A stretch of 64,000 nt of DNA from Terrimonas_A sp051954695 (GTDB lineage: Bacteria; Bacteroidota; Bacteroidia; Chitinophagales; Chitinophagaceae), in the NCBI GenBank assembly GCA_051954695.1, contig JBQCHL010000016.1:1-64000 (forward strand), written 5' to 3'. Below are positions 26,082 through 35,084 of the stretch, one piece after another. The translations under genes and the position numbers were made by a program. The notes below the pieces were generated by a model. The model searched no databases. It was not told the DNA's origin and worked only from the letters and a program-made list of their open reading frames with translations. Each line of letters begins with the position of its first letter. Position 1 is the stretch's first letter.

Positions 26082-27647
26082 TTATTTGTATTCGCCGTAC
26101 ACTTCGCGCAGCGTATCGGCTATTTCTCCCAGCGTACATTTATTTTCCACGGCTTCGATAACGGCAGGCATGATGTTTTCTCCATTCACAACATGGTCAT
26201 TCAACTGTTGAAGACATTGGTCCACTTTTGCCCTGTCCCTGTTTGCCTTCAGCCGCTGCAGCTTTTCGGTTTGCAAGGTGCGGATGCTGTCGTCGATCTT
26301 AAAAATAGGAATGGACGCTTCTTCCTTTACCTGGAACTTATTGACTCCAACAATGATCTTTTCATTTGATTCGATCTTTCGCTGGTATTCATAAGCGCTT
26401 CGGGCGATCTCATCCTGGATAAATCCCTGTTCGATCGCTGATACGCTGCCACCGAGTGCATCAATTTTTTCGATCAGTTTCCAGGCGGCTTCTTCCACTT
26501 CATTGGTGAGCGATTCAATAAAAAAGGATCCGGCCAGCGGATCTACCGTGTCGGGAGCGCCACTTTCGAACGCAACGATCTGCTGCGTACGCAACGCGAT
26601 ACGCGCGGCTTCTTCAGTAGGCAGGCTTAAAGCTTCATCATAACCATTGGTATGTAATGACTGTGTGCCTCCCAAAACGGCTGCCAGGCTTTGAATAGTG
26701 ACCCTTGAGATATTGTTGAGAGGTTGTTGTGCTGTTAAGGTACTGCCTCCTGTTTGGGTATGAAAACGCAGCATCATGGCTTTGGGATCTGTAGCGCCCA
26801 GGCTTTTCATCATCTTTGCCCACATGCGTCTTGCTGCCCTGAATTTGGCTATTTCCTCAAACAGGTTGTTGTGCGAATTGAAAAAGAAAGAAAGACGTTT
26901 GCCAAATACATTTATGTCCAACCCTTTTTCCTGTGCTGCTTTTACATACGCTTTACCATTGCTGAGTGTGAAAGCGATTTCCTGCACAGCCGTTGATCCG
27001 GCTTCACGTATATGGTATCCCGAAATAGAGATCGTATTCCATTTGGGAAGATCGGATGCGCACCATTCAAAAATATCTGTGATGATACGCATGGACGGTT
27101 TGGGCGGATAAATATAAGTGCCCCTTGCCGCATATTCTTTCAGGATATCATTCTGGATAGTACCTGATATTTTTTTCAGATCAGCGCCTTGTTTTTTTGC
27201 CAGTGCTACATAGAAAGACAGAAGGATAAAGCCTGTGGCATTGATCGTCATCGAAGTGGAAACTTCTTCGAGCTTGATACCGTTGAACAATGTCTCCATA
27301 TCTTCAATACTGTCGATAGCCACACCTACTTTGCCTACCTCGCCTTCTGATAAAGGATGATCACTATCATAACCGATCTGTGTGGGAAGGTCAAATGCTA
27401 CGCTCAGCCCCATCACACCCTGTGACAATAAATAGTGATAGCGTTTATTGCTTTCTTCTGCAGTGGAGAAGCCGGCATACTGCCGCATCGTCCATAACTT
27501 ACCACGGTACATATCTGGCTGTACGCCCCTGGTGAAAGGGTATTCGCCGGGTTTTTCTGCAGATGCTTCACTGGCAGGTGATCCCGCTGAATAAACAGGA
27601 TCTATTTCAATCCCGGAATCTGTAAATATTTTTTTCTCTTCAGGCAT
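26082..27647 (-). CDS. Methylmalonyl-CoA mutase family, stand-alone large subunit
   Basis: 521 residues covering only the acyl-CoA-binding TIM barrel. Motifs are YPFTRGVQPDMY, TMRQYAGFSTAEESN, VAFDLPTQIGYDSDHP, ISISGYHIREAGSTAVQE and FRAARRMWAKMM. The B12-binding domain (DxHxxG) is absent, as in archaeal-type split mutases where a second small subunit supplies it. No such subunit is encoded in this window. It should rearrange a branched acyl-CoA to a linear one, or the reverse, once paired. ATG 27647 is preferred to a GTG two codons upstream. It lies 36 nt downstream of a small membrane-protein gene. Confidence 0.9.
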   Translation of the reverse strand: MPEEKKIFTDSGIEIDPVYSAGSPASEASAEKPGEYPFTRGVQPDMYRGKLWTMRQYAGFSTAEESNKRYHYLLSQGVMGLSVAFDLPTQIGYDSDHPLSEGEVGKVGVAIDSIEDMETLFNGIKLEEVSTSMTINATGFILLSFYVALAKKQGADLKKISGTIQNDILKEYAARGTYIYPPKPSMRIITDIFEWCASDLPKWNTISISGYHIREAGSTAVQEIAFTLSNGKAYVKAAQEKGLDINVFGKRLSFFFNSHNNLFEEIAKFRAARRMWAKMMKSLGATDPKAMMLRFHTQTGGSTLTAQQPLNNISRVTIQSLAAVLGGTQSLHTNGYDEALSLPTEEAARIALRTQQIVAFESGAPDTVDPLAGSFFIESLTNEVEEAAWKLIEKIDALGGSVSAIEQGFIQDEIARSAYEYQRKIESNEKIIVGVNKFQVKEEASIPIFKIDDSIRTLQTEKLQRLKANRDRAKVDQCLQQLNDHVVNGENIMPAVIEAVENKCTLGEIADTLREVYGEYK

Positions 27648-27683
27648 GATCACTTTTGTTTTGGAGTGTCAGGAGATAAGCAC

Positions 27684-28196
27684 TTATTTCATCAGTTTCT
27701 TTGCTTCAAAGTTCAGCGCTTCCAGCACGATCGTATGCAATGCTCCTTTTTTCTGCGTCATCACAAACTCAAGCAAACGCTTATTCAGGTCTGTTCCGGA
27801 TGCTTCGGGAGGCAGGCTGGCACCCACCTGGTTGATGATAAGCATATTCTGCTCCTTCAGGTTTGTTACTGCTTCCCAGGCTACAGGGCTTACATAGATC
27901 TGTTGTGATGCGTTGTATTCAAATTCCTGTTTAATACTTTCTATCAGCAGAAGCTGCATATCACGGCAGCCCAATCCCGGCTGGTTAGCCCGGCTTACCA
28001 GGTTAGGGATGGAAATGCGCTCAGACAGCATTACCAGTCTTTCATACGCCTGCAATTGCAGGGGGCGTGAAGAAAAATTGTCTTTATCCCCGGGTTGTTT
28101 CGCCTTCTTGCGGAAATCATTTACCAGGTAGAAGCAATAAAAAGAAACAAGCAATGCCATCAGGGCAATTAAGAGGTTGATCATGTTCTGATCCAT
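27684..28196 (-). CDS. Membrane-anchored conserved hypothetical protein
   Basis: 170 residues: an N-terminal membrane helix (NLLIALMALLVSFYCFYLV), then a basic linker and a helical soluble domain (LQAYERLVMLSERISIPNLV, REDM-like QLLLIESIKQEFEYN, VSPVAWEAVTNLKEQ). I recall similar proteins in many Bacteroidota without a known function. It is the first gene of an operon with the mutase and the acetyltransferase, and it has its own -7 box 22 nt upstream. Confidence 0.75.
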   Translation of the reverse strand: MDQNMINLLIALMALLVSFYCFYLVNDFRKKAKQPGDKDNFSSRPLQLQAYERLVMLSERISIPNLVSRANQPGLGCRDMQLLLIESIKQEFEYNASQQIYVSPVAWEAVTNLKEQNMLIINQVGASLPPEASGTDLNKRLLEFVMTQKKGALHTIVLEALNFEAKKLMK

Positions 28197-28218
28197 CAGG
28201 GTTAGTTTTTTCAGGTGA

Positions 28219-28226
28219 CAAAAATA
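28219..28226 (-). promoter_or_regulatory. -7 box of the membrane protein/mutase/GNAT operon
   Basis: Minus-strand TATTTTTG matches TAnnTTTG, 22 nt before ATG 28196. There is no clear -33 TTTG. Confidence 0.5.
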
Positions 28227-28316
28227 CTCAGAAGATCTGGGTTTTAAAATCCGGCTGAGTGAAGCATAACGTTTTTAAGAGGAAAATCTTGTTTTGTCCC
28301 CCATTTACGGGCCTTT

Positions 28317-28417
28317 TTCCCACAAAGACGACGAAGACCACAAAGAATTATCTACTGTGATACCAAATAAACCTTTCAGGCAGTATTTCTTTGTGGTCTT
28401 CGTCGTCTTTGTGGGAA
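28317..28417. repeat. Long palindromic intergenic repeat, family B copy 1
   Basis: Two perfectly complementary 31-nt arms (28317-28347 and 28387-28417) enclose 39 nt. The arm core is CTTTGTGGTCTTCGTC plus GTCTTTGTGGG. A diverged relative is at 48390-48442. It lies between two divergent genes (starts at 28196 minus and 28483 plus), so it is not needed as a terminator. Confidence 0.85.
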
Positions 28418-28470
28418 TTTAAACCGGGACCGGGTTATTTGCTCCGCTCAGCGGATTTGCTGCTTTTGGT

Positions 28471-28478
28471 TATTTTTG
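28471..28478 (+). promoter_or_regulatory. -7 box directly before the Fe-S carrier gene
   Basis: TATTTTTG matches TAnnTTTG and ends 4 nt before ATG 28483. Confidence 0.45.
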
Positions 28479-28482
28479 CAGG

Positions 28483-28827
28483 ATGGAAATAACAAATACA
28501 ACACCGGTGACGCTCACTGCAGGAGCTATCAGGGAAATCAAGAAACTGATGGGGCAGGAGGGATTTGACTCTACACAGGTATTGAGAGTGGGGGTAAAGG
28601 GCGGTGGCTGCTCAGGCATGTCATACTTGCTGGGATTTGATCATAAGCAGGAAAACGACCAGTTATTTGAAATAGAAGGCATTTCCTGTGCCATGAACCG
28701 CTCTCATGAGATCTATTTGTATGGGATGCAGGTAGACTGGATAGAAGGCCTGAACAACCGCGGTTTTACTTTCAGCAACCCTAATGCCAGCAATACCTGC
28801 GGATGCGGGACAAGTTTTGCTGTGTAA
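28483..28827 (+). CDS. A-type iron-sulfur cluster carrier (IscA/SufA/ErpA family)
   Basis: 114 residues. The three cluster-binding cysteines of A-type carriers are present: C43 in GGGCSGMSY and C106/C108 in NTCGCGTSF. The length and the start (VTLTAGAIREIKKLM) are typical. It would receive Fe-S clusters from a scaffold and pass them to apo-proteins in the cytoplasm. It stands alone, so IscA, SufA and ErpA cannot be separated. It is followed by a strong terminator. Confidence 0.93.
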   Translation: MEITNTTPVTLTAGAIREIKKLMGQEGFDSTQVLRVGVKGGGCSGMSYLLGFDHKQENDQLFEIEGISCAMNRSHEIYLYGMQVDWIEGLNNRGFTFSNPNASNTCGCGTSFAV

Positions 28828-28858
28828 CGCGAAGGACATATACAAGTTTAAAGAATAT

Positions 28859-28900
28859 AAGAGCCGGGGCCTCCTTAACATTGAGAAGGCCCCGGCTCTT
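28859..28900. terminator. Terminator after the Fe-S carrier gene
   Basis: Perfect 14-bp GC-rich stem (28859-28872 with 28887-28900, AAGAGCCGGGGCCT), ending in TT-GG-TTT. Confidence 0.8.
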
Positions 28901-28934
28901 GGTTTATTACACCTACTGATTTCCCTGCAATAAA

Positions 28935-28963
28935 AAAGCCTGCCTCATAAAGAAGCAGGCTTT
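28935..28963 (-). terminator. Terminator of secDF
   Basis: 9-bp stem AAAGCCTGC/GCAGGCTTT (28935-28943, 28955-28963). On the minus strand it leads into a T-tract (28932-28937 are A on plus). It lies 20 nt after the secDF stop. Confidence 0.8.
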
Positions 28964-28983
28964 GTATCTGTTTTACCAAGCTA

Positions 28984-31900
28984 TTATGATTTGGTAGCCT
29001 TAGGGCTTACTGTTGTCGTTTTAGTCACATTTTCAGCAGCTCTTTCCTTCTTGCTTCTTCCAAAGTTGATCAACATTGGAGCCGCAACGAACATAGAAGA
29101 GTACACACCGGTAATAACACCGATCAGCATTGCAAAAGCAAAACCTCTTGTTACTTCACCACCCACCAGGAAGATGATCAGGATGGTAAGGAACACCGTC
29201 AATGATGTCATGATCGTACGGCTTAAGGTTTCATTGATCGCACGGTTGATCGTTTCTGCCAAAGGAGCACTGGGGTAGAGTTTCCTATCTTCACGTATAC
29301 GGTCGAAGATGATCACCGCTTCGTTCATCGAGAAGCCTATCACTGTCAGGATGGCCGCAATAAAATGCTGGTCGATCTCGAGTGGGAATGGTACGATCTT
29401 CCTGGCGAAGGAGAATACGGCGAGTGTAACCAATACGTCGTGCAACAACGCAATGATAGTACCCACTGAATACCTCCAGTCGCGGAACCGGATAAAGATG
29501 TAAAGGAATATCACGAAGATGGCGAAAACTGTAGCCTTAATAGCTCCGCTTTTCAGATCATCTGAGATAGTCGGCAATACTGTTTTAGAACCCAGTTTGT
29601 ATGTTTGGTCAAACTGTTGGTAGCTAAGATTTGCAGGAAGGTGTTTTTTCAATCCTTCATACAATTTATATTCTACCAGCGAATCTGCATTTGCACGGGT
29701 ATCCTTGATCAGATAAGAAGTAGTGATATCCAGGGTCCTGGTATCGGTTACGGTTTTGATGATGGGGTTTTCACCATCAAAAGTCGCTTTCAGTTCATCC
29801 CTTATCGTTTCAACTTCTTTGGCTATGTTCTTATCGAAACGGATGGTATAACTGCGCCCTCCATTGAACTCCACACCATAATCAAAACCATTGAAGAAAG
29901 ATGAAACACCCAGTGCGAGTACAACGAAGGAAATTGCAAATGCTTTCTTCCTGAAGCCAATAAAATTGAATTTAGCTTGTTGGAATATTTTCCTTGATAC
30001 AGTTGTAAAGTACTCAAGATGTATTTTCTTCTTATTGAAGATATCTGTGATCCACCTTGTGATCAATACACCAGAGAACAGTGACAGCAGGATACCCAGT
30101 ATCTGTGTGGTCGCAAAACCTTTAACGGGGCCTAATCCAAAATAGAACAGGATCAATGCAGTCAACAGAATGGTGATGTGACCATCAAGGATAGGAGGCA
30201 ATGAACGCCTGAACGCTTCATTAACAGCGGGCAGGTATGCTTTCCCCTTGGTAAGCTCTTCCTTGATACGTTCCTTGGTGATTACGTTGGTATCAACCGC
30301 CAGACCAATGGTCAGGATCAGACCGGCGATACCGGGAGCAGTGAGCGTAGCACCAAGGCCAGCCAATATACCAACGGTAAAGAGCAGGTTAAGGATCAAC
30401 GCAATATTGGTTACCCAGCCACTGCTGTTGTAGTATACCAGCATCAGTACGAATATAACTATAAAGGCAACTCCGAATGATACCATGCCTCCGCGTATAG
30501 CAGCAGCACCCAGTGTTGGTCCAACAGTCTGTTCCTGTACAATTTTAGCAGGAGCAGGGAGTTTACCTGCTTTCAGGATATTTGCAAGATCTTGTGCTTC
30601 CTGAACGCTGAATCCACCACTGATCTGTGAAGTACCACCATCAATCACCTGGTTCACGTTCGGCGCTGAATAAACGATATTATCGAGTACGATAGCGATC
30701 GGTTTATCGAGGTTCTCACCTGTCATTTTTGCCCAGGCTGTGCTTCCTGTAGCAGTCATTGTCATTCTCACCTCAGGTTTACCATTCTGGTCGTAGTCTG
30801 CAGATGCAGAAGAGATGGCATCACCTTCGATCTTGGCTTTCTCACGGCCAAATGTTTTGATCGCATACAATGCTACAAAATTGGAGGGCTTATTATTCTT
30901 GCCACGCTCAGGAATACCATACATCCAGGCCAGTTGGGTAGGGAAGCTGGTCCTGATAGCGGGTATTTGAAGATACTGGCGAACAAGAGCTGTATCTTTT
31001 ATTGCTACATAACCAATGGCAGGCAATGGTTTCTGTCCTTGCTGTGGGTAAGCAGGATTAAGATAATAGAGCAGGTGTTTGCTGGCATCCTGTTCATCTG
31101 TAGTAGCTAATTTTCCAGTAGTGTCTTTTCCACCGGTACTGTCTAACTGGCTTAATGTTTTTTCAGCACTATCATTGGAGGCAGGTTGAGTTGCCGCCGT
31201 AGCAGTAGAGTCTTGTTTTTTGGTTGTGTCAGCAGCAGCTTTACCACCCATCATGGCATAAAAAATACCATCAGCTTTTTCGATGCTTGGATACAATTCA
31301 ACAAGGTTATATACCTCCCAGAATTGAAGATTAGCAGAAGATTGCAGGTATTTTCTTACCCTTTCCTTATCCTGTACACCAGGAAGCTCAACGGAGATGA
31401 TACCTTTTTCAGGATCAGGGTTGATGCTGGGCTGGGCAACGCCGAACTGGTCAATACGCGTGCGCATTACACGGAAAGTATTATCGAAGGCATCTCTTGC
31501 CAGCGATTCCAGTACACCGATCACTTTTGAATCGCTGTCGCCAACTTTGATCTGCTCTTTATTGGCAGCAGCAAACAATCCTGACATTTTATTGGCGCCA
31601 ACCAGTTTCTGGTATTCTTCTGCAAACAGACGGATAAAGTTTGCATCACTGTTGGCTTTACGCACATTGGCATTTTCCAGTGCTTTCTGGAAATCGGGAT
31701 CTTTGGAATTATTGGAAAGTGTTTTCAACAAACCGGTCATTTCCACTTCCATTGTTACGTTGATACCACCCTGAAGGTCGAGACCGAGGTTCAGTTCTTC
31801 TTCTTTTGCCTTTTGGTAGCTTATAGCACCGGTGATGCCATAAGTGATGGTTTCATCTTTAGTGCTGTCTTTTAAACGGGTCAGTCTTAAATTAAAGAGA

Positions 31901-32070
31901 CTATCCCTTACTTCTTCTTTGGCGTCAGGATAGTTGACTTTAACATAACTGTTCGCACGTGCTTCTAATTTTTTCTCATGATTGCGGACAAACCAGGTAA
32001 AAGATAGCTGGTAGATGGAGTAGATAATAAGCAGGATCGTAAAAAATCGAACCAAACCTTTCAGTTGCAT
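28984..32070 (-). CDS. secDF: Protein translocase subunit SecDF (fusion)
   Basis: 1028 residues. The SecD half has the LGLDLQGGINVTMEVEM motif near residue 98, a large periplasmic P1 region, and GLAVDTNVITKERIKEE in the fourth helix. The SecF half has FNGGRSYTIRF and GFSMNEAVIIFDRIRE, the IxDT/VVxFDRIRE-type motif with Asn-Glu at the Asp-Thr position. A Ser/Thr/Ala/Asp-rich low-complexity insert sits in P1 at about residues 275-330. SecDF uses the proton gradient to help pull preproteins through SecYEG. It is a single gene with its own promoter box and terminator. Confidence 0.96.
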   Translation of the reverse strand: MQLKGLVRFFTILLIIYSIYQLSFTWFVRNHEKKLEARANSYVKVNYPDAKEEVRDSLFNLRLTRLKDSTKDETITYGITGAISYQKAKEEELNLGLDLQGGINVTMEVEMTGLLKTLSNNSKDPDFQKALENANVRKANSDANFIRLFAEEYQKLVGANKMSGLFAAANKEQIKVGDSDSKVIGVLESLARDAFDNTFRVMRTRIDQFGVAQPSINPDPEKGIISVELPGVQDKERVRKYLQSSANLQFWEVYNLVELYPSIEKADGIFYAMMGGKAAADTTKKQDSTATAATQPASNDSAEKTLSQLDSTGGKDTTGKLATTDEQDASKHLLYYLNPAYPQQGQKPLPAIGYVAIKDTALVRQYLQIPAIRTSFPTQLAWMYGIPERGKNNKPSNFVALYAIKTFGREKAKIEGDAISSASADYDQNGKPEVRMTMTATGSTAWAKMTGENLDKPIAIVLDNIVYSAPNVNQVIDGGTSQISGGFSVQEAQDLANILKAGKLPAPAKIVQEQTVGPTLGAAAIRGGMVSFGVAFIVIFVLMLVYYNSSGWVTNIALILNLLFTVGILAGLGATLTAPGIAGLILTIGLAVDTNVITKERIKEELTKGKAYLPAVNEAFRRSLPPILDGHITILLTALILFYFGLGPVKGFATTQILGILLSLFSGVLITRWITDIFNKKKIHLEYFTTVSRKIFQQAKFNFIGFRKKAFAISFVVLALGVSSFFNGFDYGVEFNGGRSYTIRFDKNIAKEVETIRDELKATFDGENPIIKTVTDTRTLDITTSYLIKDTRANADSLVEYKLYEGLKKHLPANLSYQQFDQTYKLGSKTVLPTISDDLKSGAIKATVFAIFVIFLYIFIRFRDWRYSVGTIIALLHDVLVTLAVFSFARKIVPFPLEIDQHFIAAILTVIGFSMNEAVIIFDRIREDRKLYPSAPLAETINRAINETLSRTIMTSLTVFLTILIIFLVGGEVTRGFAFAMLIGVITGVYSSMFVAAPMLINFGRSKKERAAENVTKTTTVSPKATKS

Positions 32071-32149
32071 ACTTTGTTCATTTACATTTTTCGGTACTTT
32101 ACTCCGTATATGGCGGCGGGTAAAGATGTCAGGGATTTTTAAAGAGGGG

Positions 32150-32157
32150 CAAAGATA
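32150..32157 (-). promoter_or_regulatory. -7 box of secDF
   Basis: Minus-strand TATCTTTG, 79 nt before the secDF ATG. Together with the plus-strand box at 32348 it accounts for the 343-nt divergent region 32071-32413, in which I see no gene. Confidence 0.55.
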
Positions 32158-32347
32158 ATGTTTTCAGTTATATATTGTTAGAGCATTTCGGGGGTAAGGG
32201 ATTGCCTACAATAGATTGAAAATTAATTTTTTATACATTTTGAAAAGAATAAGCCCGGCCTTCCAGGAGTAAAAACTGCCATTTTTCTCAGTTATTCACT
32301 TTTCGTTTAAACGTTTTTTAATCAAGGATTCGATCCGTTCAAATTCC

Positions 32348-32355
32348 TACATTTG
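32348..32355 (+). promoter_or_regulatory. -7 box of the aminotransferase gene
   Basis: TACATTTG matches TAnnTTTG, 58 nt before ATG 32414. No clear TTTG is seen 19-21 nt upstream. Confidence 0.5.
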
Positions 32356-32413
32356 CAACCGCTTGCCGGTAAATGTTTTTTCATTAAAACCCCAATATAT
32401 AAATTCTTCAATC

Positions 32414-33604
32414 ATGCAGTTATCTTCATTGTTGCAGCGTTTCAATGAACCGGAGACGCTGAAAATGGCCAAACTGGGCCGCGAACTAAGAGCCCAGGGT
32501 ATCGATATTATCGATCTTAGCTTAGGTGAACCCGATTTTGATACACCCGAACACATTAAGGAAGCTGCAATAAAGGCCATTCACGATAACTGGAGCCATT
32601 ATACACCTGTACCTGGTTATCTAGATCTGCGTGAAGCGATCTGCACTAAATTCAAACGCGATAATAACCTCGATTATAAACCTGAAAATATTGTAGTATC
32701 AACCGGCGCCAAGCAAAGCCTGGCCAATGCCGTTCTTGCATTGGTGGATGAGAATGATGAAGTGCTGATCCCGACACCTTACTGGGTTACTTACAGTGAA
32801 CTGGTTAAGATTGCACGTGGCAGGGTAGTGGAAATAAAAACAACCCCTAAATCCGGCTTTAAGATCACACCGGAACAACTCGAAGCAGCCATTACCCCAC
32901 ATACGAAAGTATTCCTGTTCTCTTCGCCCTGCAATCCCAGCGGAGCTGTATACAGCAAAGCTGAACTGGAAGGACTGGTGAATGTATTCCGTAAATATCC
33001 CAACATCCTGATCATCTCTGATGAGATCTATGAGTATATCAATTTTGTGGGAGAGCATGAGAGCATTGCTCAGTTTGAAGATATCAAAGACCGCGTGATC
33101 ATCGTGAACGGTCTCAGTAAAGGTTTTGCCATGACGGGCTGGAGGCTTGGATACATTGCCGCAGATCCTGTTATTGCCAAAGCCTGCGAAAAGATACAGG
33201 GGCAGTTTACCAGCGGCACTTCTTCGATCACACAGAAAGCAGCGGTAACGGCACTCACGACCGACCTGCGCCCGACAATGGAAATGGTAAAAGAATTTAC
33301 ACGACGCCGTCAACGCGTACTCGATCTGGTAAGTAATATCCCGGGTATCGAATGCTCTGCGCCCGATGGAGCTTTTTATATTTTCCCTGATATCAGCTAC
33401 TATTATGGAAAAACTGATGGCAAAACAGTGATACATACTTCCGGTGATCTCTGTATGTATCTGTTGAATACGGCCCACGTCTCATCCGTGATGGGTGAAG
33501 CATTCGGTGATCCCGATTGTGTGCGTTTTTCTTTTGCCAACAGTATGGAAAAAATTGAAGAAGCCTGGGGAAGGATCGCGAAAGCGCTGGCAGCGTTGAA
33601 ATGA
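32414..33604 (+). CDS. Class I PLP-dependent aminotransferase, aspartate aminotransferase-like
   Basis: 396 residues, fold type I. The PLP lysine is in GLSKGFAMTGWRLGY. Other family landmarks are LSLGEPDFDTPEHIKEAA, TGAKQSLANA, SPCNPSGAVY, ISDEIYEYI and the C-terminal VRFSFANS, whose Arg binds the carboxylate. It most resembles the bacterial I-gamma aspartate/prephenate aminotransferases. ATG 32414 is preferred over a TTG at 32363 because it gives the family's N-terminus. It is divergent from secDF and convergent with coaE, 11 nt away. Confidence 0.93.
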   Translation: MQLSSLLQRFNEPETLKMAKLGRELRAQGIDIIDLSLGEPDFDTPEHIKEAAIKAIHDNWSHYTPVPGYLDLREAICTKFKRDNNLDYKPENIVVSTGAKQSLANAVLALVDENDEVLIPTPYWVTYSELVKIARGRVVEIKTTPKSGFKITPEQLEAAITPHTKVFLFSSPCNPSGAVYSKAELEGLVNVFRKYPNILIISDEIYEYINFVGEHESIAQFEDIKDRVIIVNGLSKGFAMTGWRLGYIAADPVIAKACEKIQGQFTSGTSSITQKAAVTALTTDLRPTMEMVKEFTRRRQRVLDLVSNIPGIECSAPDGAFYIFPDISYYYGKTDGKTVIHTSGDLCMYLLNTAHVSSVMGEAFGDPDCVRFSFANSMEKIEEAWGRIAKALAALK

Positions 33605-33615
33605 CCCCGAAGACT

Positions 33616-34203
33616 TTAATGAATGGACAGCAACTGCTGATGCAATTTAACTACTTGCGGTATCAGCAGTTGCTGTTCATCATTTATGACTACAAAATTG
33701 CAGAGTTTCATTTTCATGTTCTCATCAATCTGCCGGCTCATCCGTTTCAGCACTTCTTCACGGCTGATACCGTCTCTCTGCATAGTGCGGTGAATACGTA
33801 GCGGGGCAGGAGCATACACTCCAATGATATAATCAAGATTACCGGCAGAACCGCTTTCAAACAATAAAGCCGCTTCCTTAACTGCATATGCGGTTGTTTG
33901 GCTCCGCATCCAGTGTTCAGAATCGGCTATAGTGGCAGGATGGGTAATGGAATTGAGCAGCGATAGCTTTTCTTTATCATTAAACACCTGCGAAGCAATG
34001 TATGCCCGGTTGAGCAATCCTTCAGTAGTATAACTTTCTTTTCCGAAATGAAGGATGACATTCTTTTTCACTTCTTCATTTTCATTCATCAGCCGTTTGG
34101 CTGCATCATCAGCATTATAAACAGGAATACCCAGCACGCCGAATATACGGGCTACAGTGCTTTTGCCACTGCCGATGCCGCCTGTTAAGCCGACTTTGAT
34201 CAT
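33616..34203 (-). CDS. coaE: Dephospho-CoA kinase
   Basis: 195 residues. The P-loop is GLTGGIGSGKSTVARIF near the N-terminus, followed by NADDAAKRLM and ITHPATI (substrate site), and EAALLFESG and RMSRQI of the lid. It phosphorylates dephospho-CoA in the last step of CoA synthesis in the cytoplasm. It is the last gene of the nusB-DUF1573-yajC-coaE operon (20-nt gap). Confidence 0.96.
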   Translation of the reverse strand: MIKVGLTGGIGSGKSTVARIFGVLGIPVYNADDAAKRLMNENEEVKKNVILHFGKESYTTEGLLNRAYIASQVFNDKEKLSLLNSITHPATIADSEHWMRSQTTAYAVKEAALLFESGSAGNLDYIIGVYAPAPLRIHRTMQRDGISREEVLKRMSRQIDENMKMKLCNFVVINDEQQLLIPQVVKLHQQLLSIH

Positions 34204-34223
34204 GAAGGAATAGAATGATCTGC

Positions 34224-34568
34224 TTATTTTTTTTCTGTAGTGGCACCTGCAGCAGGCTTGTTCAGGGCTGCTGTCCAGTCCATGCTGATGGCAGATTTTT
34301 CGATCTTGATATAGCTGCCGGGGCTGATCTCAATAGAAAGTGTTCCGTCTTCGTTCACTTTATTGATGATGCCATGAATACCGGCAATGGTCACGATCTT
34401 ATCTCCTTTCTGCAAATCTTCAATAAATTTTTTCTGGTTCTTTGCACGTTTTGCCTGGGGGCGGATAAAAAACAGCCAGAATACCAGGATCATTAATCCT
34501 AAAAAGATAAACTGGAAACCTCCGCCTGAAGCGCTTGGAGTGGCTTGCAAAAGATAGATCTGATTCAT
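34224..34568 (-). CDS. yajC: Preprotein translocase subunit YajC
   Basis: 114 residues with one membrane helix (FQFIFLGLMILVFWLFFIRP), then the conserved QAKRAKNQKKFIEDLQKGDK and IVTIAGIHGIINKV. It is an accessory protein of the SecDF complex in the inner membrane. Its position among nusB, DUF1573 and coaE is typical for the phylum. secDF itself is about 1.5 kb away. Confidence 0.95.
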   Translation of the reverse strand: MNQIYLLQATPSASGGGFQFIFLGLMILVFWLFFIRPQAKRAKNQKKFIEDLQKGDKIVTIAGIHGIINKVNEDGTLSIEISPGSYIKIEKSAISMDWTAALNKPAAGATTEKK

Positions 34569-34588
34569 TCTTGTTCTTGTTTTAATGT

Positions 34589-35032
34589 TTAGTCTGTGAT
34601 ATCAACTTTAAAATTCAACTGATGCTGTATGGGTGATGTATTGGCATCCACATACACTGTTTTACGGGCTTCACCTTTGGGGCGGCCGCGGCTGTCAAAC
34701 TTTGCCTTGATCACGCCTTCTTCACCGGGAGCATAAGGCCTTTCCGGCTTTTCAGGCACTGTGCATCCGCAACTGGCCGATACATTTGCAATGATCAGGT
34801 TTTTGTTGCCTGTATTTTTAAACCGGTAGCTCACTTCCACCACCTGGCCCTCTTTTATTTTTCCGAGATCGATAAAAGTAGAATCCAGCCACTGGATAGT
34901 GGTGAAATTAGCAGAATCCCTTGTAGCATTCTGCCTCGCTTCTGTATCGAGACCGGGTGTGCCTTTTTTGTCTGTCGTCTGGCAGGCAAAAAGCCCGGCC
35001 GTTACAGCTAAAAGAATATATAATTTCTTCAT
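34589..35032 (-). CDS. DUF1573-domain lipoprotein
   Basis: 147 residues. A lipoprotein signal is seen at the N-terminus (KKLYILLAVTAGLFAC, lipobox Cys at 17). One DUF1573 Ig-like domain follows with FIDLGKIKEGQVVEVSYRF, NVSASCGCT and PGEEGVIKAKFDS. The CGC cysteines are typical of the family. Its function is unknown, perhaps in envelope assembly. ATG 35032 is chosen because it starts the signal sequence; the frame is open further upstream. Operon with nusB and yajC. Confidence 0.88.
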   Translation of the reverse strand: MKKLYILLAVTAGLFACQTTDKKGTPGLDTEARQNATRDSANFTTIQWLDSTFIDLGKIKEGQVVEVSYRFKNTGNKNLIIANVSASCGCTVPEKPERPYAPGEEGVIKAKFDSRGRPKGEARKTVYVDANTSPIQHQLNFKVDITD

Positions 35033-35084
35033 TTGTCCTGTCTTTAGAATGGCAAAGGTAAGGAGGTCAACTTCAAAACCGGCA

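Noticed and set aside
32699..33478. A 259-codon minus-strand frame inside the aminotransferase gene
   Set aside because: Antisense shadow of a gene with a full set of PLP-enzyme motifs.
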